This document shows, piece by piece, positions 40,108 through 49,636 of a stretch of DNA of 54,626 nucleotides. The notes under the pieces are model-generated. The model saw only the letters and a program-made list of their open reading frames with translations, was not told the DNA's origin and did not search any database. This DNA comes from an uncultured Pseudomonadota bacterium (GTDB taxonomy: Bacteria; Pseudomonadota; Gammaproteobacteria; Steroidobacterales; Steroidobacteraceae): contig CAIKZZ010000019.1 in the NCBI GenBank assembly GCA_903832085.1, forward strand, positions 1-54,626, read 5' to 3'. The translations under genes and the position numbers were made by a program. Each line of letters begins with the position of its first letter. The stretch's first letter is position 1.

Positions 40108-40728
40108 ATGATCAGGTCGCGCCCCTACCGCCACGATTGCACCCGTCATCTGATGGCGTACAGCCACGCGCGCGGTTTTACCCTGATGCAACTGATCATC
40201 ACGATCGCCATTGTGGGCGTACTGACGCGCCTAGCCGTACCGCTATTTCAGTATGTCACCACAACCAATCGCATCGCGAACGAAATCAACGGTCTACTCG
40301 GCGATCTGGAGTTCGCTCGCTCCAGCGCCGTGACGCAAGGCACGAGCGTCACCGTGTGTGTCTCCGCCAACCCCACCGCGGCAACACCATCTTGCAGTAG
40401 TGGTGCGCTGAGCGCACCGTCCTGGACCACAGGCTGGATCGTCTACACAGGCACAAGTGCAACGACCGTGACTGCCGGCAACCTACTGCGCGCGCAAAGC
40501 GCCTTCACTGGCACGGATACTTTTGTGGCGAGCAACACCGCGTACGCCGTGACCTTCAATCGCGAAGGCTACGCGAATGGCCTTGCCACGGGCGGCGTGC
40601 TCTACACGCTGAAGAATACCCCAGCAAATAACCGCTTTACGCGTTGTTTAGTGCTCACCATTGCCGGTGAGGTCTCAACAATCACCTACAACGCCAGCGC
40701 GTCGGCCGCGGCACCGGCATGCACATGA
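40108..40728 (+). CDS. fimT: GspH/FimT-family minor pseudopilin
   Basis: The protein has a prepilin leader cut before Phe in ARGFTLMQLIITIAIVGVL, then the hydrophobic N-terminal helix and a GspH-like C-terminal domain with two cysteines pairing late in the chain. It is probably a minor pilin that primes pilus assembly. Position +5, almost always Glu, is Gln. The start is uncertain: ATGs at 40078, 40108 and 40153 are in frame and none has a clear ribosome site. 40108 is a compromise giving a 22-residue leader. It is first in the pilV-pilW-pilX-pilY1-pilE operon. Confidence 0.85.
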   Translation: MIRSRPYRHDCTRHLMAYSHARGFTLMQLIITIAIVGVLTRLAVPLFQYVTTTNRIANEINGLLGDLEFARSSAVTQGTSVTVCVSANPTAATPSCSSGALSAPSWTTGWIVYTGTSATTVTAGNLLRAQSAFTGTDTFVASNTAYAVTFNREGYANGLATGGVLYTLKNTPANNRFTRCLVLTIAGEVSTITYNASASAAAPACT

Positions 40729-41330
40729 GTCACACGCAACGCTATAGATCGGCCCAGCATGCTCTAGATGCAGGCTTTACGCTCGTTGAAGTCCTCGTCT
40801 CGATCATTGTGATCGCCGTTGGGCTCTTAGGGATTGCAAAACTTGAGGCTTTGGCATTTTCAAACACGGGCGTCTCGTCCTTGCGCTCGCTCGCGGCGAT
40901 TGAAGCATCAAGCCTCGCGGCCATCATGCACGCGGATCGCATTTATTGGGGCACAGCCAATCCCACCAATCCGTGCACCGTGGCTGCGCCCTGCACGGTT
41001 GCTGAAACCGGCGCCTCGCCGACAATCACCTTTGGCACGGCAGGCTCACTAACCTCCCCAACCGTCTGCACCACCGCATCCACGACGCCGGCCGCATGCA
41101 CACCAATCGTACTTGCAGAATATGACTTTTTTCAGTGGGGTACAGCGCTGAGCTCTGTGTTACCGAATGCCAGTGCCAGCGTCACGTGCACCACCACAAC
41201 CCCGGTCGAATGTCAGATTGTCATTACGTGGGAAGAGTCGCGCAGTGCTGCAGTGGGTACTACAAGAACCAGCTCCGGCGGTGCGGCTAGCATGAATACA
41301 CCTCAATACACGGTCTTCGTGCAACCATGA
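40725..41330 (+). CDS. pilV: type IV pilus minor pilin PilV
   Basis: PilV is a minor pilin of the priming complex at the pilus tip. The 201-residue protein has the leader site AGFTLVEVLVSIIVIAVGLLG with Glu at +5, and the following KLEALAFSNTGVSS region is typical. Several cysteines lie in the Thr-rich C-terminal half. The start at 40725 overlaps the fimT stop in an ATGA. A second ATG lies two codons earlier. Its end likewise overlaps pilW. Confidence 0.9.
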   Translation: MSHTQRYRSAQHALDAGFTLVEVLVSIIVIAVGLLGIAKLEALAFSNTGVSSLRSLAAIEASSLAAIMHADRIYWGTANPTNPCTVAAPCTVAETGASPTITFGTAGSLTSPTVCTTASTTPAACTPIVLAEYDFFQWGTALSSVLPNASASVTCTTTTPVECQIVITWEESRSAAVGTTRTSSGGAASMNTPQYTVFVQP

Positions 41331-42178
41331 GAGCACTTCATTTAAAAGTAAGCGCGAGCAAAACACGCGGTTTTACGCTGATTGAAATTATGATATCGCT
41401 CGCCATCGCCGCCTTTTTACTCGGCGGATTACTCACCATTGTCGGGTACATGAATCGCACCTATCAATCGCAAACCTCGCTTGCCGCACTACAAAACCAC
41501 GAGCGCGTTGCCATGACGCTGCTTGGCGATGTGATTCAGGAGGCGGGCTATTTTCCCGATCCCACGACCTATCAGATCAACACCGCCTTTCCCACAGCCA
41601 CTTATGCACCGACGCTGACCGATGCGAACGGCAACACCATCACAGCAGTCAATGGCAGCATCAGCCTAAGCTATGTACCGTCCGAGGCTGTGAATGGCCT
41701 TGATGGGTCATACACCTACAAGGGGACTACTGGTACCCAAGCCGATGTGATTTCTGCGCGTTTTTATACGGCCGGTGGCGATGGCGTCATTTTATGCAAT
41801 GGCTCGACCAATACCGGCGCGACGCCGGTGCTGTACGTCAACACATTTTTTATTGACTCCAACAATAATCTATCGTGCGCACTCACCAATGTGACGGCCG
41901 GCACCACGGTCGTCTATCCACTGGTCCCCGGCGTGACGGGGATGACCATTACCTACGGAGTCAGGACACTCTTGAACCTGAATAATGGCGCGGTCGATAG
42001 TTACCTCACGTCCGCGCAAATGAGTGGCACGACAAACTCTTGGTTGAATGTCGTGTCAGTCACTGTGACCTTAAACTTTGTCAATCCGCTCTATGGGCAA
42101 CCTGGACAGACGTTGCAAACGCTGCCGGTTACCCGAGTCATTGCGGTAATGGCGCAAAACGGAGTCATTCCGGTATGA
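41327..42178 (+). CDS. pilW: type IV pilus minor pilin PilW
   Basis: The 283-residue protein has the prepilin site RGFTLIEIMISLAIAAFLLGG with Glu at +5. It continues with YQSQTSLAALQNHERVAMTLLGDVIQEAGYF, the PilW signature. It is predicted to bridge PilV and PilX in the tip complex. It overlaps pilV and pilX by four bases on each side (ATGA), indicating strict translational coupling. Confidence 0.92.
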   Translation: MRALHLKVSASKTRGFTLIEIMISLAIAAFLLGGLLTIVGYMNRTYQSQTSLAALQNHERVAMTLLGDVIQEAGYFPDPTTYQINTAFPTATYAPTLTDANGNTITAVNGSISLSYVPSEAVNGLDGSYTYKGTTGTQADVISARFYTAGGDGVILCNGSTNTGATPVLYVNTFFIDSNNNLSCALTNVTAGTTVVYPLVPGVTGMTITYGVRTLLNLNNGAVDSYLTSAQMSGTTNSWLNVVSVTVTLNFVNPLYGQPGQTLQTLPVTRVIAVMAQNGVIPV

Positions 42179-42816
42179 CACGCCCAGCACGCCCAGCAGG
42201 CCGAGCGCAGCGCGGAATTGTGCTGATTACCAGCATCCTGCTATTGGTCGTCATCACACTCATGGCGCTTGGCATGTTCAAAAGCTTTGGGCTACAAGAA
42301 CGTATAGCCGGCAACATGCGCGAAAAACACCGCGCCCTACAAGCCGCAATCACGGCGGAAGAATATGCGGAATGGTATCTGGTACAACCCGGCAATGCTC
42401 TGAACGTTGTCACCACGTGCACGGCTGGGGTCACTGCTGCAGTCACAGCGACACCATCAGGTCAGGTGTGCAAAAATGCCATCAACACCTCGACCAAAGC
42501 GGTGCCGGTTTACACCCCGCCCACGACCGCACAGTGGACCGCACTCGGCACCGCCTATTGCCCGCCGTTTGGTGCCGGCACCATTTCCTTTATGACGGCG
42601 CCAGCTGGGTGCACCTCCGCCGCCGGTGTCTCAAGTAATGCGTCGTACTACGCGCCACCCCAGTTTTATATTCAGTACCTCGGTGCATCGGCAGGTGGTC
42701 TTGGCAGTATTTTTCAGATCGATGCGATCGCCTATGGTGGCACCAGTAACGCAGTTGCCGAAGTGCGTAGCACGTACTTGGTCTCCACCGGCGCTCAGGA
42801 TCTCGGAGCACTTTAA
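42175..42816 (+). CDS. pilX: type IV pilus minor pilin PilX
   Basis: The 213-residue protein begins MTRPARPAGRAQRGIVLITS, with the leader cut expected before Ile or after Gly. As usual in PilX there is no Glu at +5. The helix VLITSILLLVVITLMALGMF is followed by QERIAGNMREKHRALQAA, the PilX_N hallmark. The ATG at 42175 overlaps the pilW stop; a longer frame upstream is only pilW in another frame. pilY1 starts directly after its stop. Confidence 0.92.
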   Translation: MTRPARPAGRAQRGIVLITSILLLVVITLMALGMFKSFGLQERIAGNMREKHRALQAAITAEEYAEWYLVQPGNALNVVTTCTAGVTAAVTATPSGQVCKNAINTSTKAVPVYTPPTTAQWTALGTAYCPPFGAGTISFMTAPAGCTSAAGVSSNASYYAPPQFYIQYLGASAGGLGSIFQIDAIAYGGTSNAVAEVRSTYLVSTGAQDLGAL

Positions 42817-45800
42817 ATGAACATGAAAAGCATCTACTCACCATTGCTTGCGATCTTCTTGCTGCTAGGCGCGCACAGCGCCTGTGCGCAGACGCAGTAC
42901 TCGGATAACTTCACAGGGACTGGCAACAGCTTAAGCTGGTTAAGCGTCAACGGCGCCTGCCTGACGGCGGCCGCCTACGCGACCCCGATCGCTGGTCAGA
43001 TTCCGGGCTGCAGAGGCAACCCGTACTATACGGGCGTCACCTTAAACGGTGGCTACACCCCAAACGGCTTAAACACCGCACCCGATCAGGCGGGCTTTGG
43101 TGCATTACGCTTTACCAATAATTCGGCCTCAGAAGCCGGTGGCATTATTTCCAATTTCACCTTCCCGAATAATGCGGGACTGCAAGTCACGTTTACGGCC
43201 GTGAGCTACGAGGGCAGCAAGGATGGCCCGGGTGGCGATGGCGCTGATGGCATCGCGTTTTTCTTGACGGATGGCTCGGCCAATAGCAACCGACCCTTCG
43301 ACGTCGGCGCCTTCGGCGGCAGCTTAGGTTATAGCTGCTCGAACGACAACGATGACGGGAACAACCACCCAACGACCTATGCCAATAACGTGGGCCCCTC
43401 ACTCAGCAACAATTACAACCGTGGTTTTGATGGTATCTGGGGTGGATTCCTAGGCGTTGGCATCGATGAGTATGGCAACTTCACCAACGCCGGTGACAAC
43501 ACCGCGACCCCTGTCTCTGCGACATTCGTCGGATCAATCAGCGGCACCACGTTAAAGGTCACGTCGGTGACGAGCGGAACGATTGCGATTGGGCAAACTA
43601 TTATAGGAACGAGTGGCACAGCGATCACCGCGAACACCACCATTGTGTCGGGCAGCGGTTCAACGTGGACCGTCAGTGCGTCGCAAACCATTTCGAGTCA
43701 GACCATCAATGCCTACACTCAAACAGGCAATATTATCGGCATTCGTGGCGCAGGCTCGGTGCTTTGGAACTACTTAACCACCACCTACCCGACCTACTAT
43801 CCGAACTCGCTGTGGACTAAAACAACCTGCTCCGTCACGGGCTTTTATGGCTCATTTACAGCAGCGAGTTGCGCTGAAGCCGCCGTACAACAGACCTGCA
43901 GAACGGGCACTGCTTGGGACTACTCCAAAGTCGCGGCTGGCACCTCGAGCACACCCACACAGGTCGCAGCAACAACCATTCGGGACTACCCGTACTTGCA
44001 GGGCATTAACCTCGGCACCACCACAATCACCGGTTACACACTCACCTTTCCTGTCAGTTACGCAACCTATAACAGCAGCAATAATAACTTTTGCGTCGCG
44101 ACCACGCTCACCAACCCCTGCACACCGACGACCATTGGTAACGTCACGTACGGATCGACCGTCACCAAACCCACCGCAGCGACAGCGAGTTGCAACACAA
44201 CGGCCCAACAGGTCGTCGGAACCTTCTTCGGATCCAACACCTACACATACTGCACCAATTACACCGTCACGCTGACCTTCAGCGCAAACCCCGTTGGCGC
44301 GTGCGTGAGTAACTGTGCGATTTCACTCACCGGATTTCAGGGCAAAGCCATCAACTGCTTCTTTGGTGGCTGCTCTAGCTACACTAACTGGAATGGCTCT
44401 TACACCGCTGCGGCGACCTCGGTAAGTTCAGGCTCCTCAATTACTCTGGCCTCCAACACAGCAACCTCGCGCGCAGCAGCGAAGCCCATCACCTACAAGC
44501 TCACCATTTCGACCGAAACACCGCCGCGGCTGACTTTAAAATACAGCTATAACGGCGGGGCTTATCAGCCTGTCGTCACCGACTACGACTTCACCACACA
44601 GCAAGGACTCACGCCGGCGCAAATTCCGACAACCTTCCGCTTTGGCTTCGCCGGCTCCACGGGTGGGTCGACCAATATTCACGAGATCACGTGTTTCCAA
44701 GCGGTTCCTGCGACTGCCTCCGCGAGCTCTGCAGGTGTCAACCAAATCCAGTCGGGCGCCGTCCAAACGGGCAGCCAGGTATTCTTCTCGTATTACAACC
44801 CACTGACGTATGCAGGCTCACTCACTGCAAATGATGTGACGGTGAATTCCACCGGCATCGTCTCAGTACTTGCTCAGGCTGACTGGGATGCCAGCTGCGT
44901 ACTCACCGGCGTCGGCTCGACCACGGGCTTGCTCTCGTCGTGCACGAATACGCCGCAACTCGCAACGGCGAGTAGCGCTCAAGCCTATACGGCTGCGGGC
45001 GGACTTGTGACGGCACTCAGTAGCGGGCGCGTCATGCTCACTAGTAACGGTACTGTGACCGCGAGCAGTAATGGCGGCGTACCGTTTGACTCAAGCGCCA
45101 ATCTCAGCACCACTTGGCCGTCTAGCACCTACTCAGAGAAAACGCTGTTCGGCTCAGCCGATGCCACGAGCACCGTGACAGATAACCGCGTGAATTACTT
45201 GCGCGGCCAACGGACCAATGAGAATGCGACCACAGGACTTAATCCGCGCACGAGCGTACTCGGCGACATCGTGAACTCCTCCCCCATTTGGGTAGGACCG
45301 CCGATTGCAGCGCTAAACTCGAAGTGGGTCGATGCCATCAATAACGCCGCCACCATGCCAGAAATTGCCAGCGGCGCGCAGACCTACGCTCAGTTCAGCA
45401 GCAACTTAAGCACCCGCACCAACGTCGTCTACACCGGTGCCAATGATGGCCTAGTGCACGGATTTCGAGCAGGCGGCTATACCTCAACGGGGAGCTTTGA
45501 TTCCACCACACTCCTATATCCTGGTAGCCACGCCACGTATGTTGCTGCGGGCGGCTGTTCTAAAGGCAGCAACTGCGATGACGGACTCGAGGTCATGGCC
45601 TATATGCCTGCTTATATTACCCAGACTATTCATGGCACACAGCCAGGTAGTACGGCGGTCACAGCAACCAATGACTACGCAAACATCGCGTATGGGCACA
45701 ACTACTTTGTCGACGCGGCACCCGTGTCGGGTGATCTGTTTTACAACAACGCATGGCACACCTGGCTCGTGGGTGGACTCGGCGCTGGCGGTAAAGCCAT

Positions 45801-47391
45801 CTACGCGCTCGATGTCACAGACCCTACGGGCGTACAAGTGAGTACCGCCGCGGTCTCGTTTAAAGAAAGCAATGCTGCCAACATCGTGCTGGGCGAATTC
45901 AGCGCTGCCAACCTCAGCTGCGCAGCGACCGGCTCCTCCGCAACCGCAACGTGTGCTCCATTCTTAGGCAACACTGTCGGCTCCCCACAAATTCGGCGTT
46001 TCCATAATGGCCAGTGGGGCATTGTCTACGGCAATGGTCTCGATACACCCACAGGCTATGCGGGTGTGTTTCTCTCGCTCGTCAGTGGCGTCACAGCCAA
46101 CGGCTTACCGACGTTCACACACTATTACCTGTCCATCCCCGCTGGTTACCAGATTGTTGGCAACGGTATTGCCAATGTCACGGCTGCTGATCTGGATGGC
46201 GATCATGTCGTTGACTACATCTATGCGGTTGATATCCGCGGCAACCTCTGGCGCTGGGATGTGACGAGTTCCTCGCCGACGAACTGGAAGCTATCGACTG
46301 CCAACCAGACCTCACCCTATTTCTCAACACCAACCACGACCAGCACCCTGCTGACGGGTACGAGTACGCCATCCGGTAGCACGGCGATTACGGTCACCGG
46401 CACCATTCCCTATGGCATCTTTACGGGCACCGCCGTCTCAGGGACTGGTATTGCGGCGGGCACGCGCGTGACCGCTGTGAATGGCACCACACTCACTTTA
46501 AGCGCTGCAACCACTGCCGTCATTGCAGCCAACGCCTCGCTCACCTTCACCTCGCCCCAATGGGTTGTGGGCAAACCAACGGTCGTGTCCTCTGGCACAT
46601 CCTCTGGCGGTGGCTTTATCTTTGTCGTGTTTGGTACAGGCCGCGCATCCACCTTTACGGCGGCATCATCCACCTACTACGCATCGGGTGCGCAGGCGGT
46701 ATACGGCATTTGGGACTGGGACTTATCGGCATGGAATGCCTTTAAATCGACGCCCTATCTGGCGCTCCCCAGCGGCGCCACGGCAGCGCCGACCCTGCCC
46801 ATTGCCTATACGACGTTAAACACGCAAACGATTACGAATCTTGGCAATAGCGGTCTACGTTCTGTCACCGCGAATGACAATTGCCTGCTTGGGCAGACTC
46901 TCTGCACGAGTGGCAACACGGAACTTGGTTGGTATACACCGCTGCCCGGCTATACCACCCAATCAGACGGGACCGTCACGCCTGAGCAAGTCATTTTCAG
47001 CGGTACACTGGTGGAAGGCGGCTACATCATTAATACGCTCATTCCTGCATCCAACAGCCCACTCAATTGCACGCAGTCAAGCAACACCGGGTACACCATG
47101 GCGCTGTCGCCACAGACCGGTGGACAAGTGGCGTCCAATACTTCCTTCTTTGCCAATACCACGGACACCACGCAGGTCAACTTCAATGCCTACCAAGGCA
47201 GCGCGTTTATCAGCGGGGCGCAGTTAAATGCGGTGGGTGCTGTGTCATTGGTGACCTACCCGGCACAAACCAATGGCGATGCGGGTGCCGCAGTCGTTAT
47301 GGAAACCACGGCCGGTAACGGCGCTGCGATCAACGTTAATCCTGCCGCTGCGCAAACCGGCACGCGGATCACTTGGATGCAAATGCAATGA
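42817..47391 (+). CDS. pilY1: type IV pilus tip adhesin PilY1 with lectin-like N-terminus
   Basis: PilY1 caps the pilus and supports adhesion and surface sensing. The 1524-residue protein has a signal peptide cleaved near Ala24. Residues from about 27 show an L-type lectin-like pattern (DGADGIAFFLTDG at 141-153, GGFLGVGIDEYGNF) instead of the von Willebrand A domain of Pseudomonas. The C-terminal PilC-type beta-propeller includes VVYTGANDGLVHGF (870-883), WLVGGLGAGGKAIYALDVTDP and a calcium-loop-like DLDGDHVVD (1125-1133). Two Gly/Thr-rich modules at about 234-299 and 1178-1245 interrupt these domains. It starts immediately after pilX and overlaps pilE by ATGA. Confidence 0.93.
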   Translation: MNMKSIYSPLLAIFLLLGAHSACAQTQYSDNFTGTGNSLSWLSVNGACLTAAAYATPIAGQIPGCRGNPYYTGVTLNGGYTPNGLNTAPDQAGFGALRFTNNSASEAGGIISNFTFPNNAGLQVTFTAVSYEGSKDGPGGDGADGIAFFLTDGSANSNRPFDVGAFGGSLGYSCSNDNDDGNNHPTTYANNVGPSLSNNYNRGFDGIWGGFLGVGIDEYGNFTNAGDNTATPVSATFVGSISGTTLKVTSVTSGTIAIGQTIIGTSGTAITANTTIVSGSGSTWTVSASQTISSQTINAYTQTGNIIGIRGAGSVLWNYLTTTYPTYYPNSLWTKTTCSVTGFYGSFTAASCAEAAVQQTCRTGTAWDYSKVAAGTSSTPTQVAATTIRDYPYLQGINLGTTTITGYTLTFPVSYATYNSSNNNFCVATTLTNPCTPTTIGNVTYGSTVTKPTAATASCNTTAQQVVGTFFGSNTYTYCTNYTVTLTFSANPVGACVSNCAISLTGFQGKAINCFFGGCSSYTNWNGSYTAAATSVSSGSSITLASNTATSRAAAKPITYKLTISTETPPRLTLKYSYNGGAYQPVVTDYDFTTQQGLTPAQIPTTFRFGFAGSTGGSTNIHEITCFQAVPATASASSAGVNQIQSGAVQTGSQVFFSYYNPLTYAGSLTANDVTVNSTGIVSVLAQADWDASCVLTGVGSTTGLLSSCTNTPQLATASSAQAYTAAGGLVTALSSGRVMLTSNGTVTASSNGGVPFDSSANLSTTWPSSTYSEKTLFGSADATSTVTDNRVNYLRGQRTNENATTGLNPRTSVLGDIVNSSPIWVGPPIAALNSKWVDAINNAATMPEIASGAQTYAQFSSNLSTRTNVVYTGANDGLVHGFRAGGYTSTGSFDSTTLLYPGSHATYVAAGGCSKGSNCDDGLEVMAYMPAYITQTIHGTQPGSTAVTATNDYANIAYGHNYFVDAAPVSGDLFYNNAWHTWLVGGLGAGGKAIYALDVTDPTGVQVSTAAVSFKESNAANIVLGEFSAANLSCAATGSSATATCAPFLGNTVGSPQIRRFHNGQWGIVYGNGLDTPTGYAGVFLSLVSGVTANGLPTFTHYYLSIPAGYQIVGNGIANVTAADLDGDHVVDYIYAVDIRGNLWRWDVTSSSPTNWKLSTANQTSPYFSTPTTTSTLLTGTSTPSGSTAITVTGTIPYGIFTGTAVSGTGIAAGTRVTAVNGTTLTLSAATTAVIAANASLTFTSPQWVVGKPTVVSSGTSSGGGFIFVVFGTGRASTFTAASSTYYASGAQAVYGIWDWDLSAWNAFKSTPYLALPSGATAAPTLPIAYTTLNTQTITNLGNSGLRSVTANDNCLLGQTLCTSGNTELGWYTPLPGYTTQSDGTVTPEQVIFSGTLVEGGYIINTLIPASNSPLNCTQSSNTGYTMALSPQTGGQVASNTSFFANTTDTTQVNFNAYQGSAFISGAQLNAVGAVSLVTYPAQTNGDAGAAVVMETTAGNGAAINVNPAAAQTGTRITWMQMQ
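43516..43713 (+). repeat. inserted beta module 1 in PilY1
   Basis: The encoded segment carries GSISGTTLKVTSVTSGTIAI, then GQTIIGTSGTAI and WTVSASQTISSQTI. This pattern recurs in phage tail fibres and surface proteins. It interrupts the lectin-like region of PilY1 and resembles the second module in order of motifs. Confidence 0.55.
46348..46551 (+). repeat. inserted beta module 2 in PilY1
   Basis: The encoded segment carries GSTAITVTGTIPYGIFTGTA, then VSGTGIAAGTRVTAVNGTTL and TLSAATTAV. It interrupts the beta-propeller soon after the calcium-loop-like motif. It is related in motif order to module 1 but clearly diverged. Confidence 0.5.
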
Positions 47392-47900
47392 CAAGACCAA
47401 TCCTCACGGGCGCCACACGCAGGCCAACGCGTGGCTTTACAATGGTCGAACTCATGGTCACGCTGGCGATTACCGCTGTGCTGACCGTGATTGCCGTTGG
47501 CGCCTACGGTCGACAAATCCGCCAATCACGGCGTACCGAGGCGAAAACAGCTATTTTGGATCTAGCAGGCCGCGAAGAACGCAACTTCAGCACCAACAAC
47601 CTGTATACGACCTACCAAGGACCTTTAGGTCTATCGAGTGCCGCCACCACCGCGACGTCAGCCTACCCCGTCGGCAGCGGCTATTACACCGTCACGATTA
47701 CCTGCACCAATTCCACCGCTTCCAACGGCTGTACGGCAGCATCGGCCGCACCGATCTATACCTACACGATCACGGCCACGGCCGCGACCACGGATCAACT
47801 CAAAGACACGGCGTGCAAAACCTTCACGGTGACGCAGACCGGTTTACCGACCGCACAATCCTCAACGGGCGCCGATAACACCGCCTACTGCCTGCGCTAA
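47388..47900 (+). CDS. pilE: type IV pilus minor pilin PilE
   Basis: The 170-residue protein has the prepilin site RGFTMVELMVTLAITAVLTVIA with Glu at +5. It continues with PilE-type RQSRRTEAKTAILDLAGREERNF and a Cys-flanked C-terminal loop (ITCTNST, NGCTAA, DTACKTF, AYCLR). The ATG overlaps the pilY1 stop (ATGA); an earlier in-frame start is less likely. It closes the operon. No pilY2 is present between pilY1 and pilE, unlike Pseudomonas aeruginosa. Confidence 0.9.
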   Translation: MTRPILTGATRRPTRGFTMVELMVTLAITAVLTVIAVGAYGRQIRQSRRTEAKTAILDLAGREERNFSTNNLYTTYQGPLGLSSAATTATSAYPVGSGYYTVTITCTNSTASNGCTAASAAPIYTYTITATAATTDQLKDTACKTFTVTQTGLPTAQSSTGADNTAYCLR

Positions 47901-47939
47901 GACTTTAGACAATCAACTGCCAGGCATGCGCTCGACAAT

Positions 47940-47960
47940 GGACGACCGGTATAGTCGTCC
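47940..47960 (+). terminator. hairpin after pilE, weak terminator candidate
   Basis: GGACGAC and GTCGTCC form a perfect seven-base stem around a seven-base loop, 40 bases beyond the pilE stop. There is no T-run, so an intrinsic terminator is uncertain. Confidence 0.3.
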
Positions 47961-48084
47961 GCGCACACACAGACGAATGCCTGTCAGTGCCAGACAGTCG
48001 CAAAACCTGCCACCAAACCACCGAAATCTGCGGTAGATTACGCCACTGATTTACCCAGTGACTGCCAAGCCGAAGGTGTACCGC

Positions 48085-49506
48085 ATGACGACGACGACCA
48101 AAGGCCGCTATGGCTTTCGCTCCAAGTATCTGGGCTTTGCAGAAACCCTGTCGCAATCGGTTGCCAATATCTCCCCCACGCTGACGCCTGTGGTCATTGT
48201 GCCGTTGGTATTTGCCTCAGCCGGTAATGGCACATGGATTGCTTACTTGTTTGCGATGATTGGCATGCTGCTCGTGGGCGCCAACATCAATCAATTCGCG
48301 AAGCGTTCGGCAACACCAGGATCGCTGTACTCCTTCGTCACCCGCGGGCTTGGCGTCAATGCGGGATTTTTATCTGGCTGGTGTCTCATTCTGGCCTACC
48401 TGCTTACCGCTACTGCAGTCCTTGCCGGCGCCGTTAACTACGCGGGCTTACTGCTCGACATGGTGCATCTGCACCCACCCACGGCAGTGCTCTTTGCGAT
48501 TGGGTGCGCCACTGCTTGGTTCATTGCGTTTAGGGATGTCAAACTCTCGACGCGCATCATGCTTGCGCTTGAAGTCATGTCGATGGCGCTGATCCTGATC
48601 TTGGGTGTCTTGGTGCTGCAACGACACCACACAGCCATCGATCTAGACCAGTTCGATGTGCGAACAATGGATTTTTCTGGGCTGAAAGCGGGCTTAATAC
48701 TCGCTGTATTTAGCTATGTGGGCTTTGAAAGTGCCACCACGCTTGGCGAGGAAGCAAAGAACCCGTTAAAAAGCATACCACGCGCCGTACTCCTATCAAC
48801 GGCCATCAGCGGCGTGTTCTTTATCGTAAGTGCCTACATCGCGGTCCTCGGCTTTAAGGCCATGGGTGGCTCACTGGCCACGAGCACAGCGCCTTTTAAC
48901 GAACTCGCCAGCAATCTCAACTTAGACCTGCTCGGCATACTCATCTCTATAGGTGCCGTCGTCAGCCTATTCGCCTGCACGCTTGCCAACGTCACCGCTG
49001 CCTCACGCATTATTTACAGCATGGGACGGCACGGCATTTTTCATCCGCACTTAGCAACGGCCCACAAAACAAACGACACACCCCATAACGCCACCACGAT
49101 GGCGTCTAGTATTATATTCATACTCGCTTTCATCCTGCTCAGCCTAGGACGCAGTGTTCTCGAGATTTTTAATGACTTAAGTACCATTGCGACCTATGGA
49201 TTTCTAACGGTTTATGCTCTTATTTGCGTGGCAGCCCCCATGTATCTGCAGCGGCGCAAACAACTAACCGCCGGCGCTATAGGACTTGCGATCATCTCTA
49301 TCGCTTTCTTGATCCCAGCAATTATTGCGACCGTTTATCCGGCGCCTGCAGCTCCTGCAAACGTGTTCCCAGTCTACTTTCTGGGCTATGTCGTCCTTGG
49401 AATTCTTTGGTATGCACTCATCCGCTCTAGAGCCTCAAGCACGGTCCTTGCGCAGATTGAACACGATTTAGCGCTGGATCATCCTGAGCACGAAGCCCAG
49501 CACTGA
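48085..49506 (+). CDS. APC-superfamily amino acid permease
   Basis: The 473-residue membrane protein has about twelve hydrophobic segments and belongs to the APC (amino acid-polyamine-organocation) superfamily. The first helix region carries SQSVANISPTLTPVVIVPL, where the family's substrate-binding unwound helix lies. FSYVGFESATTLGEEAKNP at about residue 210-230 is the typical helix 6 motif. The ATG at 48085 is preferred since AAGGTG stands seven bases upstream; a GTG at 48058 is in frame. The substrate is unknown. It stands alone after the pilin operon. Confidence 0.87.
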   Translation: MTTTTKGRYGFRSKYLGFAETLSQSVANISPTLTPVVIVPLVFASAGNGTWIAYLFAMIGMLLVGANINQFAKRSATPGSLYSFVTRGLGVNAGFLSGWCLILAYLLTATAVLAGAVNYAGLLLDMVHLHPPTAVLFAIGCATAWFIAFRDVKLSTRIMLALEVMSMALILILGVLVLQRHHTAIDLDQFDVRTMDFSGLKAGLILAVFSYVGFESATTLGEEAKNPLKSIPRAVLLSTAISGVFFIVSAYIAVLGFKAMGGSLATSTAPFNELASNLNLDLLGILISIGAVVSLFACTLANVTAASRIIYSMGRHGIFHPHLATAHKTNDTPHNATTMASSIIFILAFILLSLGRSVLEIFNDLSTIATYGFLTVYALICVAAPMYLQRRKQLTAGAIGLAIISIAFLIPAIIATVYPAPAAPANVFPVYFLGYVVLGILWYALIRSRASSTVLAQIEHDLALDHPEHEAQH

Positions 49507-49636
49507 GTCCGTCCGCGGAGCGTCATGCAGCAAATACTCTGCAACTTAACGCTACGGCGCCTTATAGCGGGAAGGACCACGCCTGATTTTTTAATAGCAC
49601 GACCATAAACCAAGCAACATAACGCTGGAGTCCCTC

